Assembly: GCA_944470555.2 (NCBI GenBank)
Contig: OX104130.1
Location: 56,577,491-56,641,490 of the forward strand
Length of the DNA: 64,000 nucleotides
Direction: 5' to 3'
Source: Heterobilharzia americana
Taxonomy: Eukaryota > Platyhelminthes > Trematoda > Strigeidida > Schistosomatidae
Of this stretch, positions 20,640 through 30,450 are shown in pieces; positions within the stretch are counted from its first letter, which is position 1, and the number at the start of each line of letters is the position of its first letter. The notes under the pieces were generated by a model. The model searched no databases, was not told the origin of the DNA, and saw nothing but the letters and a program-made list of their open reading frames with translations. The position numbers and the translations under genes were made by a program.

Positions 20640-22482
20640 CCCGGAATCTGATGTAAAAGCAGTCTTGAATACTTCGCTCTCAAGTAGTGGTTAGAAAGTG
20701 TCAGTAGATCTCATCAGCTTTTTTAAAGTTAATGGATGCACGCGAACGCATTCTAACGGGCTGTAAGTACAATGAACGCAAGCAACTCAAATGTAGACCA
20801 ACAAACCGCCTACGCAATGATCGAAAACAGTGGTGGGTAGCGAAAGCTAAAACGACAGAAAAGGCAGCGGCGATAGCCAGCGGTAGACAGTTTACATAAG
20901 CTCGTCAGGGATACTGGGACAAGTTCAATGGTTGGTGGGACTATAACGGAAAGGGTGGATCTGAGATTAACTTGGAGGAGAGACGACTGGAACGACGGAT
21001 GGAACACTTCAAGGAGCAGTTCAACTTGCCTCTAACCACTATTTCGTTGCCTATTATCTAGTTAGACCCTAGATGATACACTTTGATTGGGCCTCGAACA
21101 ACTACAAAAGTCGAGAAAGCTGTCGGCAGTCTGAAACGAAAAAAGGCAGCAGGGTAAGACGGGCTAGTACCAGAGGCATTTAAGGATGGTAAAAGGGAGC
21201 TAATGGTCAAATTAGGTGAATTTTTACCTAGAATGTGGCAGTCAGACATGATCTCTGACTGGACTCAATCACTGATTGTCTGTCATCGAAAAAGGTGGCA
21301 TTCGATTCGACCAGTCACAAAGTTTTGTGACAATATCTCGCACTGAAAGCAGTGCGGAGTAAGTACATTACTTAGTTAAAAGTTCTGTACTCGAACACTT
21401 GTGGGTGAGTTAGAGTTTACGGCGAAGTGCGTACACCAAGTGTTGTCCGTCAAGAATGCCCATTCTTATTAAACTTCAAAGACATACTTATAAAGGTTTC
21501 CCTCTCGTCATGTTTCTTTACAAAGACTGATCTTGTCACAATAGATTCCTAAGTAATCCATGACTGCGCAGATCACAGTCCTGTTGGGTGAAGACGCTGA
21601 AACGTTGAAGAGTCTTCCAGATACACTGAACAGTAATTTGAGAATGTTTAGTATGTGTCTGTTACCACCCGAATGCAAAGTATTGTTGCAAGACTGGTCT
21701 CCTCTGTTGCCTTGTTTACCAATGAGGGTAGAACGGTTGAGCGCTTTCACGATTCCACTCAGCTCGGAAGTCAGATCATCTCTGGTGAGTCAGTTACCAA
21801 CGAAATCTCTGCACGGGTACAAAAGATCAGACTAACTTTCGCCAACTTACACCACTGTTAACGCTGCCGTGTTACTCGATTGTTTACTTAGGATGGATTT
21901 TAATGGCCTGCAGCTCATTCTGTCCTACTGTATGACTGAGAGACATGGGTATTAAAGGTAAGGGAAATGAGAAGGTTTCAGGTGTTCGACCACCGTCGCG
22001 TTCGTAGCATAGGCCGTGTATCGTGAAGTCACCACATCAGTAACGTAGAGAACAGGGGGAGTGTTTTAGGTGGGAGACAAGTAATTCCATGAGGTTGCGA
22101 GCGTTCATCGACTTACGTGGTTTGGAAATGTGTTACGTATACCTAGTCATCACCTAGCCAGTGGCACAACGTTAACTAAAGCAGGTTTAGGCTGGAGAAA
22201 AGTTAAAGGTGGTCAGACTACAGTATAGCATTAGTCCATGGAGCTACTGACTGTTGATCTGAGCTGTGTAGGGGAGTGTAAATTCTGTGGTTGGGATCAA
22301 TGTGATAACAGAAACCAGAAGTTGGAGACCATGTGATATCACTCAGAATCGATCTGAATGGTGCAGATGTGTCCACATATTATCATCATCTTAATTGTCA
22401 CACTGAATTTCATTACTTTTCCACACTTTTGTGACTGTCTGTCACTTTTGATTACTTTCTTCTAGTGGATGTCCTTCATCTT
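20640..22482 (+). mobile_element. RTE-like retrotransposon fragment; right arm of a long inverted repeat
   Basis: The plus strand covers the linker between endonuclease and RT (RLRNDRKQWWVAKAKTTEKA near 20800-20870; ERRLERRMEHFKEQFNLPL near 20980-21040), the early RT (SLKRKKAAG, FKDG, WTQSLIV; 21130-21290), a damaged catalytic region, then GEDAETLKSLPDTLN (about 21590) through the C-terminus. From 21566 to 22482 it is the near-identical inverted partner of 10232-11148. The catalytic YADD is not recognisable and there are stops, so it is dead. It lies in the DGCR8 intron between exons 23515-23671 and 19057-19288. Confidence 0.82.
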
Positions 22483-23011
22483 GGCGTCTAACTGATGTGG
22501 TAACTAGAAGTGGCACATAGAAATGCCATATCCTACGTTGTCAGTCTATCTATTTACTGTTCAAGTTTTAAGTTATGCGACATAGCCACTCTGTCAGATG
22601 ATTTCACACAATCCTACAGACAGGGTAAATCCAAACTCAAATTAAAGAATGGAAAGGTGGTTGGGTGCAGATAAATATGGTTTTGTTTCTGGATGTGGAT
22701 AAAAGGGAAGACCTAATTAATTCACTGACTCTCAGATTTTTATTCCGAAGATGGTCAGATGGTCACACACTTTTGAATCTTTAGAAACTACTTGAGTTCA
22801 TTCTTCTTCTTTGTGTTCATCATACTACAACTGATTTTATTGCTAAAAAATAAAATGTAGAACTGCCAGGAATTCTGCCGAATATCCAGTCGAAAACCTG
22901 GAACAATTTGGCGGTTATATATATTATCGCTAGACTATCTGAGATAGCCGTAGTTTGGCAGACTAGTATTGATACTGGGTGATGACTGAAGGCTGCCGTT
23001 CAAATTTTCAT

Positions 23012-23014
<3 letters not shown>
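22483..23014. other. DGCR8 intron with a SINE terminal block
   Basis: About 22929-22980 repeats the terminal block of the composite element at 3575-4235 (GAGATAGCCGTAGTTTGGCA and GGGTGATGACTGAAGG), here without the tRNA-like head. Confidence 0.55.

Positions 23015-23070
<56 letters not shown>
23015..23070. repeat. (AT)n microsatellite
   Basis: About 28 uninterrupted AT units directly after the SINE terminal block. Confidence 0.95.
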
Positions 23071-23072
<2 letters not shown>

Positions 23073-23514
23073 CAACCCGGTACAGATTTATTTATCCATT
23101 TTTCACCTAGAGAGACTATTTTCTGTTTTCACCTGGTAACATTTTTAACTGATGTCTACAGTATCGAAATACAGAAATTTATCTCAAAATATCTCGTCAC
23201 AGGCATCTTCAAATTTCAACTCATTTCATGGATTAGTTGTGTCAAGATAACGACTAATTTACATAATTTACGTGTTAGGAAATGGTACAAAAATTTGTTT
23301 TACGAAAATCATATAAACAAATCCTTTGGGTCTAGTCTGCTTGACTAGGAGCCACAATAACTGATTCCTAACATGCAGTGTATTCAGGTTTGCTGAAAAT
23401 CTGGGTAAAAAAATTGAAACCTGAATTTTCCTGGGAACCATGAATGGACTCCACAAACATGCAGCCGGAGACATTACAATCGATCATATGTCTACTAATT
23501 TTACATAGGCTTAC
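23071..23514. other. DGCR8 intron, nothing recognised
   Basis: The minus frame 23474-23268 lies between two coding exons but has no compatible splice sites or motif. Confidence 0.4.
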
Positions 23515-23671
23515 CGTTAATTACGAAGCGCTTCTCTTTGGTCACGTAGCGTCTTCCTTTGTGTCTGATGTCACCAACTACATTTTTGTTTGAAGCCAAA
23601 GTCGAATTCTCTAGACCACAATTATCTTCGTCAGTAACTCTCGAACAATATGCACCACATTTGTTCAGCTC
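23515..23671 (-). CDS. DGCR8: DGCR8/Pasha coding exon just before the WW exon
   Basis: Minus-strand exon of 157 nt with acceptor TACTAAAAGTTAG and donor AACG|GTAAGC, phase 0 to 1. The carried G plus AT of the next exon makes GAT, giving the join VIN-D-MVETVDF. It encodes ELNKCGAYCSRVTDEDNCGL and, at its end, HKGRRYVTKEKRFVIN. A basic RRYV-type run shortly before the WW motif is also seen in vertebrate DGCR8. The donor is close to consensus. Confidence 0.75.
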
Positions 23672-23704
23672 CTAACTTTTAGTAATTGAAATATCGAAAA
23701 ATAC

Positions 23705-23770
23705 CTGGTCACCTAGTGAATTGTCCGACAACCGTTCGTCCATAACGCAGTCGCAAACGGTTAGATAATG
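23705..23770 (-). CDS. DGCR8: DGCR8/Pasha coding exon, probably the start of the protein
   Basis: Minus-strand exon of 66 nt with a strong acceptor (AACTTCTGACTTTTACAG) and donor GACCAG|GTATTT, open in phase 0 throughout: HYLTVCDCV then MDERLSDNSLGDQ. The methionine (about 23743) is the only one and could be the initiator, with the first nine codons being 5' UTR. Otherwise more N-terminal exons lie to the right. The intron to 23671 is only 33 nt, in line with the very short 5' introns common in schistosome genes. Confidence 0.6.
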
Positions 23771-26090
23771 CTGTAAAAGTCAGAAGTTATTCTACTACAA
23801 TCCGGCAGTTGTGTTGGGGTGAACTGTCACAAACAAAAAACGCACTTAAAAGAAAATGAAACAGTGAATCCAAATCAATCAGGAACGTTTAGACACAACA
23901 GGATGTCATAAAACTTCATATCATTCATATGCTGTATCCTGATGTGCCTCTCCAGATGCACAGTTGTAGAGAGAACAAACATTACATAAAATAAATTTCT
24001 ACTCCTTTTGTTGCATAACGCTCATTTTTGTGAGTATAAGTATTCTTTCGAAACAGTAACCGATCCTGTGGTCAGCAATTCATGCTCAGCTGCTAGCTAC
24101 TGGAAGTCGATTACATCTAGATAAACATTACAGTGCAGCAGAATCTATGCTGCAGTACAGATCACGAAAATCCTCGCAAATTGTGGACTAAACAAAATTT
24201 TGTTAGACATTTATCAATATTTGAATGATGGGGAATTACACTTAACTAGTCAAGGTGTGGACGCATATGGTACACTATCCGCGGACCCGTTTCTTAGTCA
24301 CGCGCATTCAATGACTTCATGCAATGATCATTTCTAAATGAACTTGGGTGATACTTAGGTATTTGGTTTTCAAATAGTCATCAGTCAACCAACTCTGCCA
24401 CCTACCTAAGTTACTACATTCAGCGCCAGGGTTGAAAGCAACTACTTACACATTTCCCAGCTCATTATCTAACTAAGAATGCTAATTTACTTCGAATTTA
24501 TAATTAAGGTGAAGGGGATTAGAATCGGAGTTATTATTTCGCACTAAGTTGCACACCCTGATACTAAATTATAACCCAGGATGAACTATCCATTTCTCAA
24601 AAGTGAAGACCTACTGACTACTGTTTCATCGTTTATGAAAATTTATCTCGAGTAAATTTAGTTCTAGTGCGCACCTGACTGATCAATTAGGTCTGGGTCA
24701 AGCTCGAACGTGACTGATCATTACTAAGGTTTATTCTTACTTCCTGTTACTTTGCAGTGACTTCTTGAATGACCATGAAATGTCAGCTAGTGGCAAAACT
24801 GGTGAGGTTTGTCACTAATCCTACGTGGGAAATGTTATGAAGAGTTATTAAAGCCAACCAACACATCTACCGGCATTGTATTGTCGTAAGCTCCTACTCA
24901 TTCTTCCCTTACTGAAGTTACTTAAGCAGAAGTAACCTACAAGGAAGGCATACTGATGCCACATGAAATAATGCCTTTCGAAATAGCTATGTACCCTATC
25001 TCAAATAATCTTATCGAAAGCCTTAAAAACCATTACAGTTAGCCAAACAAGGTGATAATTCGAAACCGTTTATACGTTAATTTTCTTGAAAACTGGGCTA
25101 ATTATGGCCTCAGTTTAGTCTCTTGAAAGTCCGTTCTAAGATACAGATACAGTGAATGGCTTGCGAAGGAGCTTATCAACTATGTCAGTCAAGATAAACA
25201 ATAGTCGTGTGCAGCCTATCGAGGCTTGGATATATTTATAAGTCACTTAGAGGAAAAAGTACTGCTTTATTGGAAGCATGTACTGAACTTATCGATGGAG
25301 CTTTTCTGGTAGAATTGATTGATGTATTAACATCATTTCATAAAACTTCAATAAAGTGGTGAGACAGAAAGTCATCTTTACGCAGATTAGATTTTTACAA
25401 TTCATTTGAAACCTAACCCAGTAGAAGAAACAGGACTCAACTTAAGTGCTTTTATGATAAATCAAATATTGTTCAAACATCCCATTTACGTATTGAGACT
25501 CCGTTCTTTCCAATTAGTTGTACTTCTTCAATGGATGTGGAAGTACTTCATGCTTTCATGCATTTAGCTGTAAAGGTTGACTGTTTTATCTCGTAGACAA
25601 AATGAAAAAGTCACGGAGTATATCAGAAGACATGGTTTTCAAACAACTGCATATATAGGTGTCTTAAGCTGTGAGTTAGTGTAAATTAGGCGTCTAGAGA
25701 TCGAACTAAGAGGCTTGTTCTGGTTAGTGCAAAGATGAAGAAAACAAACACCTACGAAAGCAGTAGATATCAATAAGAAATCAAGAATGAAAGGTTTGGG
25801 GTTGAGTAAGTACTATGGTGAGCTGAAAGAATTACAAGTAATGCTGTCTATCAAGCAATCTTCCGAAAGGCTTCATTAAAGAGGTCACTGCTGTTTACCA
25901 CAGTTGGATATTCCACGAGATGTAATATTAGTCAGAATTTCGACCGAATTCCAATATTGGGCCTTAGGTGTGGTATTCTTGTTAAGCTCCTATGTAGCTA
26001 CATATTCTGGATCGGAAGTAATTATTTGTTAGAATAAACTATCTGGCAAACAAGTTGCCTCGTTTACGCAGTAATTCACAGTATAACCTA
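23771..26090. other. No gene recognised; should hold the DGCR8 promoter if 23705-23770 is near the 5' end
   Basis: AT-rich sequence without supportable exons on either strand. I could not point to a TATA box or spliced-leader acceptor with confidence. Confidence 0.35.
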
Positions 26091-27187
26091 GTCAACATTC
26101 TCTTCGGGCCAAACAGAGCAATGTTGGGTCACTAAATACAGAAATTGAAGCCTGATGAGGAGTCTTCCAATACTTTCCCTCCGTCAGGCCTGACGTTTCT
26201 AGGTCCGGCATTTGGCCACAGGCTTGGGACATTTTTCCTACGCCTAGCATTAAGTTTTTACAATCGGTCCAGTATGCGACTGGATATCTTTTATAACGGT
26301 CGTTCATCCGACTCCATTGGCCTGACCTAAACAGTGGTCACACGTTTGGTAACATACGTACTACATCCTATTCATTTCCTGGTAATGGGCCCTGGATATC
26401 TTGTCATTTACTTTAATAGTTACTAGTTGGTAACTATTAATGTTTTCATATTACAGTTTGAATTAGGATTAAACACTAAGATGCCAAAAAGGCTGCATTC
26501 ACTAATGGTCATGATTTTTTTTCTAATGAACAAACAAATCAGATTTAAAACGGCGTTCTGACCCCATCAACAAAGTGGAGATAATACCGTAAGACGGTGT
26601 TCTTTTACATGATGAAATCATTCTTAACTATACATTACCTAAGCTAACAAACCTGCGCTATATGAAGGACTGGTAATACAAACGAATATGGCTCGCTTCT
26701 ACCTCTATTCGACCTTGAGCGAAATAACTGGAAGCGGGTCTTCCATGTATAAGTGGTCCAGGTGGTTCGAAAGCCTTCTAACCGTATCCGACCTATACCA
26801 GCTAAAAGACTCACATATTTGTTTTACGTTGCGAGAAATAAGAACTTTAAAATGAAGAAGACATGTTGGTTGGATTTTCCGTTATGAAACTTAACCACTT
26901 GTGAATTCTGTGGAATCAAAAAGTAAAAAATTTAGTTATCGCTATCATCGCAGCAAAATATCCGTGAGTGGTTGTCCATGGAAGAGTGAGAAAGCCACTA
27001 TCTGAAGAATAATGCCAGAACAGTGATTGACATTTACAAAACTCTTACAGGTACTGAATAAATGTCAAAATAATATTAATGGGTCTGACAGAACTAATGA
27101 TACATACTTCATACAACATAGAATGCATGAAAACAACTCAATTCCCCGGCATGATCCAGTTTAGTTATTTGAATTCTTTGTTAAGAT
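26091..27187. other. Unassigned; GC-richer block at 26091-26340
   Basis: The block 26091-26340 has higher GC and two overlapping opposite frames of 61-71 codons without motifs, so it looks like part of a repeat. The rest is AT-rich flank of the LTR element. Confidence 0.3.
27183..27187. repeat. Target-site duplication, left
   Basis: AAGAT immediately before the 5' LTR equals AAGAT at 30446-30450 after the 3' LTR. Because the LTR ends in A, a 4-bp AGAT duplication is equally possible. Confidence 0.8.
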
Positions 27188-27529
27188 TGTAGCGTCATAC
27201 ACTTCCCCAAAATCAATAGCCTAGGGTTTGACGACTTCGACATTGATGCTGACCTTGATAGTTTAACTGGACTCGCTAAGCTGAAGGCACCCGGTCAAGC
27301 ATCCTCGCCATTTGGCACGCTGTCGTGTTACGTTGCATTGCTCGTATTCGACTCTCTAGCCAGTTAGTTGGAACGCATCGGTATTTTGGCATAACCATCC
27401 AAATATACTATTCCATCCGACTACGCTATCGTGTTCTTCCTTGGTCTCGTATTCGTGGGTATATAACAAGTTCGAATAATTAGTGATTGGTCTTTGCGTC
27501 TGTCAAGTTCGCACCAGGACAAATCCTAA
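27188..27529 (+). repeat. 5' LTR of Ty3/gypsy element
   Basis: 342 bp, starting TGTAGCGTCATACACTTCCC and ending GACAAATCCTAA. It differs from the 3' LTR (30104-30445) at only two positions that I can see. It begins TG but does not end CA. A TATA-like GGGTATATAACAAG sits at about 27456-27470 and is a plausible U3 promoter. Confidence 0.95.
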
Positions 27530-27531
27530 AT

Positions 27532-27550
27532 TGGTGAGCCCGACGTGATC
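27532..27550 (+). other. Primer-binding site, tRNA-Trp type
   Basis: TGGTGAGCCCGACGTGATC lies two bases after the LTR. It is complementary to the 3' end of animal tRNA-Trp (ending in GTCGGGGTCACCA) with one mismatch. Use of tRNA-Trp is a known feature of the CsRn1 group. Parts of the site are repeated just downstream (CCCGACGTGATCA at about 27557-27571 and TTGGTGAGCC at 27599-27608). Confidence 0.8.
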
Positions 27551-27677
27551 AAATATCCCGACGTGATCACATATCCCGACCAATAACAAGTATTGAATTG
27601 GTGAGCCTGTTCCATTTTATATTTGTTTATTGTTTTCATTTCGATAACATTTATATATCCATTTACTACACTTTCTC

Positions 27678-28517
27678 ATGTCCGACCACACTCCCAAGCT
27701 TATTCGTATTAAGTCGACTACGAACACGATCCAACTCGTGCCATATTGGCCAGACAATGCAGAAACATGGTTTCTGTATGCCGAGGCCGATTTTCGAGAA
27801 CAGGGTGTCTCAGATCCTCATTCTCGATTTCTTGCTGTCATCCGGTCACTACCGCGAGAATTAAACAGGTATGTTACAGCAAACATGTTTAATCCTGAAG
27901 TAAGTGACCCTTATGCACTTCTAAAGGCCGCACTCTTGAAGAAAAGCGATCTCACAGATCGCCAACGTCTAGACGAATTGCTTCGTAACATCGAGCTAGG
28001 CAGCCACTCAGCTACTGAAGTCCTCGCACGCATGCGAGAAGTAATCGGTGCACGAACATTTGACGATGGTTTCTTCCGAGAACTATTTCTCTCGAAACTA
28101 CCACAACCGGTGCAAACCGTGTTGGTGACACTCCAGTCAGTCCCACTCGACGACCTGGCAGCCTCAGCAGATAAAATACTGGAGATATCCAGCAGACCAG
28201 TCTCCAACGTATATTCTATCTGCGACAAAACAGAGCGCCAGGATTCAGAGGTGACCAAGTTGTGCAACTCTGTGAGACGGTTGCTACGATCTCGAAGTCC
28301 TAGATCACGTAGCACTTCACGGAAACGCACCTTGGCGCATCGCAGCAAGTCGTGTGGTAGCCCTAAAACGAAACCCAACAGGGTGGAAAACCCTGAATGG
28401 TGCTGGTTTCATAACACTTACGGGGATGAAGCCAGAAAATGTCGTAAACCATGCCGTTTTAAGAAGGACCCGAACTCGGGAAACGGTCACGCCGGCACGT
28501 GCTCACGGCAACCGTAG
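27678..28517 (+). CDS. gag: Gag of CsRn1-type element, intact
   Basis: Intact frame of 279 codons from MSDHTPKLIRIK to TAG. The N-terminal part has the capsid-like PYWPDNAETWFLYAEADF and the major-homology-like RLDELLRNIELG region. A basic RSRSPRSRSTSRKR tract at about residues 208-225 would bind nucleic acid. Near the C-terminus is a CX2HX9CX3C knuckle (CWFH, nine residues, CRKPC), the CHCC arrangement peculiar to the CsRn1 lineage instead of the usual CCHC. The minus-strand frame 28378-27911 is a shadow. Confidence 0.92.
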   Translation: MSDHTPKLIRIKSTTNTIQLVPYWPDNAETWFLYAEADFREQGVSDPHSRFLAVIRSLPRELNRYVTANMFNPEVSDPYALLKAALLKKSDLTDRQRLDELLRNIELGSHSATEVLARMREVIGARTFDDGFFRELFLSKLPQPVQTVLVTLQSVPLDDLAASADKILEISSRPVSNVYSICDKTERQDSEVTKLCNSVRRLLRSRSPRSRSTSRKRTLAHRSKSCGSPKTKPNRVENPEWCWFHNTYGDEARKCRKPCRFKKDPNSGNGHAGTCSRQP

Positions 28518-28860
28518 CCGGCGGAAAAAGCCGTTTGCTCTACGTCACGGATATTAAAACGAAAGTCCGCTACCTCGTCGACACCGGCGCAGAAGTTAGC
28601 ATTCTTCCAGCAACGACAAAGGAGCGTCATCTTGACCCATCCTTCAATCTTCAAGCAGCCAACGGCAAGGCAATCGCGACATTCGGGAGACGGTATGCCT
28701 ACCTCAACTTAGGTTTACGCAAACCTATCCACTGGATTTTCCTCCTGGCAGACGTCTCTATGCCCATCATTGGCATAGATTTGCTAAACCATTACGATCT
28801 ACTCGTAGATGCTCGCCGTCGACGACTGATAGATAATAGCACAAAGTTATCTATAATAAT
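28499..28860 (+). pseudogene. pol: Aspartic protease start of pol, interrupted
   Basis: Overlaps the end of gag in the -1 frame, so expression would need -1 frameshifting. It has the retropepsin active site VDTGAEVSILPA (about 28574-28609) and the IIGIDLLNHYDLLVD block (about 28767-28811). After NSTKLS the frame runs into an (ATA)n tract and foreign sequence, ending the coding logic at about 28850. Confidence 0.85.
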
Positions 28861-29305
28861 AATAATAATAATAATAATATATTTCATGCGACAAAGGTTA
28901 CATGAATACAAACCAGTTTACAGGTTTGATCACTTTGGTAATGGGAGATAACTATTATGTACAATGTTATGCTATACATTAGATGCTGTGATTTATGGCA
29001 TATAGGAGGCTTGTTGAAGCAGGCTCAGTTCGAATTTGAAGATTATCCGGTCATCGTTTGAATCATCCAATATTCTTGAAGGTGAGGCCGCATCACATTC
29101 ATGACCTTGGGGTGTGCGCGTTCGTCATCAGGTTTCGGTGCCAATATTTCCCGCTGACGAATGCGATTTGTAGGATTCCATTTGAATGCAGGACTGGTTA
29201 AGTAAATCTGAAAAGTGAATAACAAAAGCGAGCAGCAGGCGAAATTTGTAACAGGAGCACAAAAATACGCAGGAGTAGATCGACCATGATACATTGGCGG
29301 CACCA
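28848..29305 (-). mobile_element. Foreign insert inside pol, probably a 5'-truncated non-LTR or SINE-type copy
   Basis: About 457 bp break pol between NSTKLS and TYVGPS. The left end is an (ATA)n run (28852-28880) and the right end is GGCGGCACCAC. Read on the minus strand the insert ends in (TAT)n, like the simple-repeat tail of a non-LTR retroposon. A short CTAT is present at both junctions and may be the target duplication. A similar (TAA)n start followed by a TTTATT..TACAGG block occurs at 37866-37930. No protein domain recognised. Confidence 0.55.
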
Positions 29306-29682
29306 CCTATGTAGGTCCGAGTTTAGCCATCGTTAGGACCAAACAATCAGACGACGCGTCCTACCAGGCAGTTCTGGAGAAATATCCAGAGTTACAGCAA
29401 CCGAAGCACACTCTTCCGTGCATAACCAGCAATGTTATGCATCACGTGACAACCACAGGTCCACCTGTGGCATCCAAAGCGCGCCGTCTAGCCCCCGATA
29501 AGCTCCAAACGGCGAAAAATGAATTCGAACACATGCTCGACCTGGGCATTATCAGACCGTCGAACAATCCTTGGGCATCGCCATTGCACATGGTTCCCAA
29601 AAAGGATAGCAGTGACTGGCGTCCAACCGGTGATTACCGTAGGTTCAACGCCAAACAACTCCGGACTCCTACCCGATACATC
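29306..29682 (+). pseudogene. pol: N-terminal part of pol reverse transcriptase, truncated
   Basis: Continuous frame from TYVGPSLAIVRTKQ through the linker YQAVLEKYPELQQ to RT fingers: LGIIRPSNNPWASPLHMVPK then DWRPTGDYRRFNAKQ. It stops at about 29682, well before the catalytic YxDD, where the sequence becomes AT-rich and unrelated. Confidence 0.88.
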
Positions 29683-30103
29683 AATACAAACCCTCGTATA
29701 CTTTGCCTTTTTATATCAATTTTTATTTACCATGTAATGAAATTTTTAAAAAAACGGTAAAGATAAGCGTAAATTTTTTCTTTTCGATATGTTGATATAT
29801 AAATAATTCCCATTTTTACGCAACGTTTTCGTGGTATTAAAGACTTTTATTTATATTCCAGGTGCAACGAGCACTGGACGGAACGTCGAAAGGAACAGAT
29901 GACCGCGACCGACGTACAATTTCATTTATTGTATTTTATTTATTTAATTGCCACGACACCTTAGAATAAGGTTCAGACAACCAGGGGCCACCTCACGCAG
30001 TGAGCCCATCGGAAGAGTTTTACCAGTGGAGAAACCACTGGGTTTTTACTTCCGGCTGGTATCGTCTTAGGGTCCTCACAAACCCACAAGGGGGGGAGTG
30101 ATC
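29683..30103 (+). other. Deletion junction, 3' leader and polypurine tract
   Basis: 29683-29860 is AT-rich foreign or junction sequence. From about 29865 GC-richer element sequence resumes with the 3' untranslated part, including a short self-complementary stretch (CAGTGGAGAAACCACTG at 30024-30040). The polypurine tract AAGGGGGGGAGTG lies directly before the 3' LTR. Confidence 0.65.
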
Positions 30104-30445
30104 TGTAGCGTCATACACTTCCCCAAAATCAATAGCCTAGGGTTTGACGACTTCGACATTGATGCTGACCTTGATAGTTTAACTGGACTCGCTAAGCTGA
30201 AAGCACCCGGTCAAGCATCCTCGCCATTTGGCACGCTGTCGTGTTACGTTGCATTGCTCGTATTCGACTCTCTAGCCAGTTAGTTGGAACGCATCGGTAT
30301 TTTGGCATAACCATCCAAATATACTATTCCATCCGACTACGCTATCGTGTTCTTCCTTGGTCCCGTATTCGTGGGTATATAACAAGTTCGAATAATTAGT
30401 GATTGGTCTTTGCGTCTGTCAAGTTCGCACCAGGACAAATCCTAA
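30104..30445 (+). repeat. 3' LTR of Ty3/gypsy element
   Basis: 342 bp, the same length as the 5' LTR. The visible differences are GAAAGCACC against GAAGGCACC and GGTCCCG against GGTCTCG. It is followed by target duplication AAGAT. Confidence 0.95.
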
Positions 30446-30450
30446 AAGAT

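Larger units (their letters stand above)
27188..30445 (+). mobile_element. CsRn1/Boudicca-type Ty3/gypsy LTR retrotransposon, internally deleted
   Basis: Order: 5' LTR, primer-binding site, gag, protease, an inserted foreign segment (28848-29305), the beginning of RT (29306-29682), a large deletion with foreign sequence removing most of RT, all of RNase H and integrase, then a short 3' region, polypurine tract and 3' LTR. A 5-bp target duplication flanks it. The CHCC Gag motif and tRNA-Trp-type primer site place it in the CsRn1 group, which includes schistosome Boudicca. It cannot move on its own. Confidence 0.9.

Noticed and set aside
27911..28378. Minus-strand frame of 155 codons
   Set aside because: Shadow of the intact gag gene on the plus strand.
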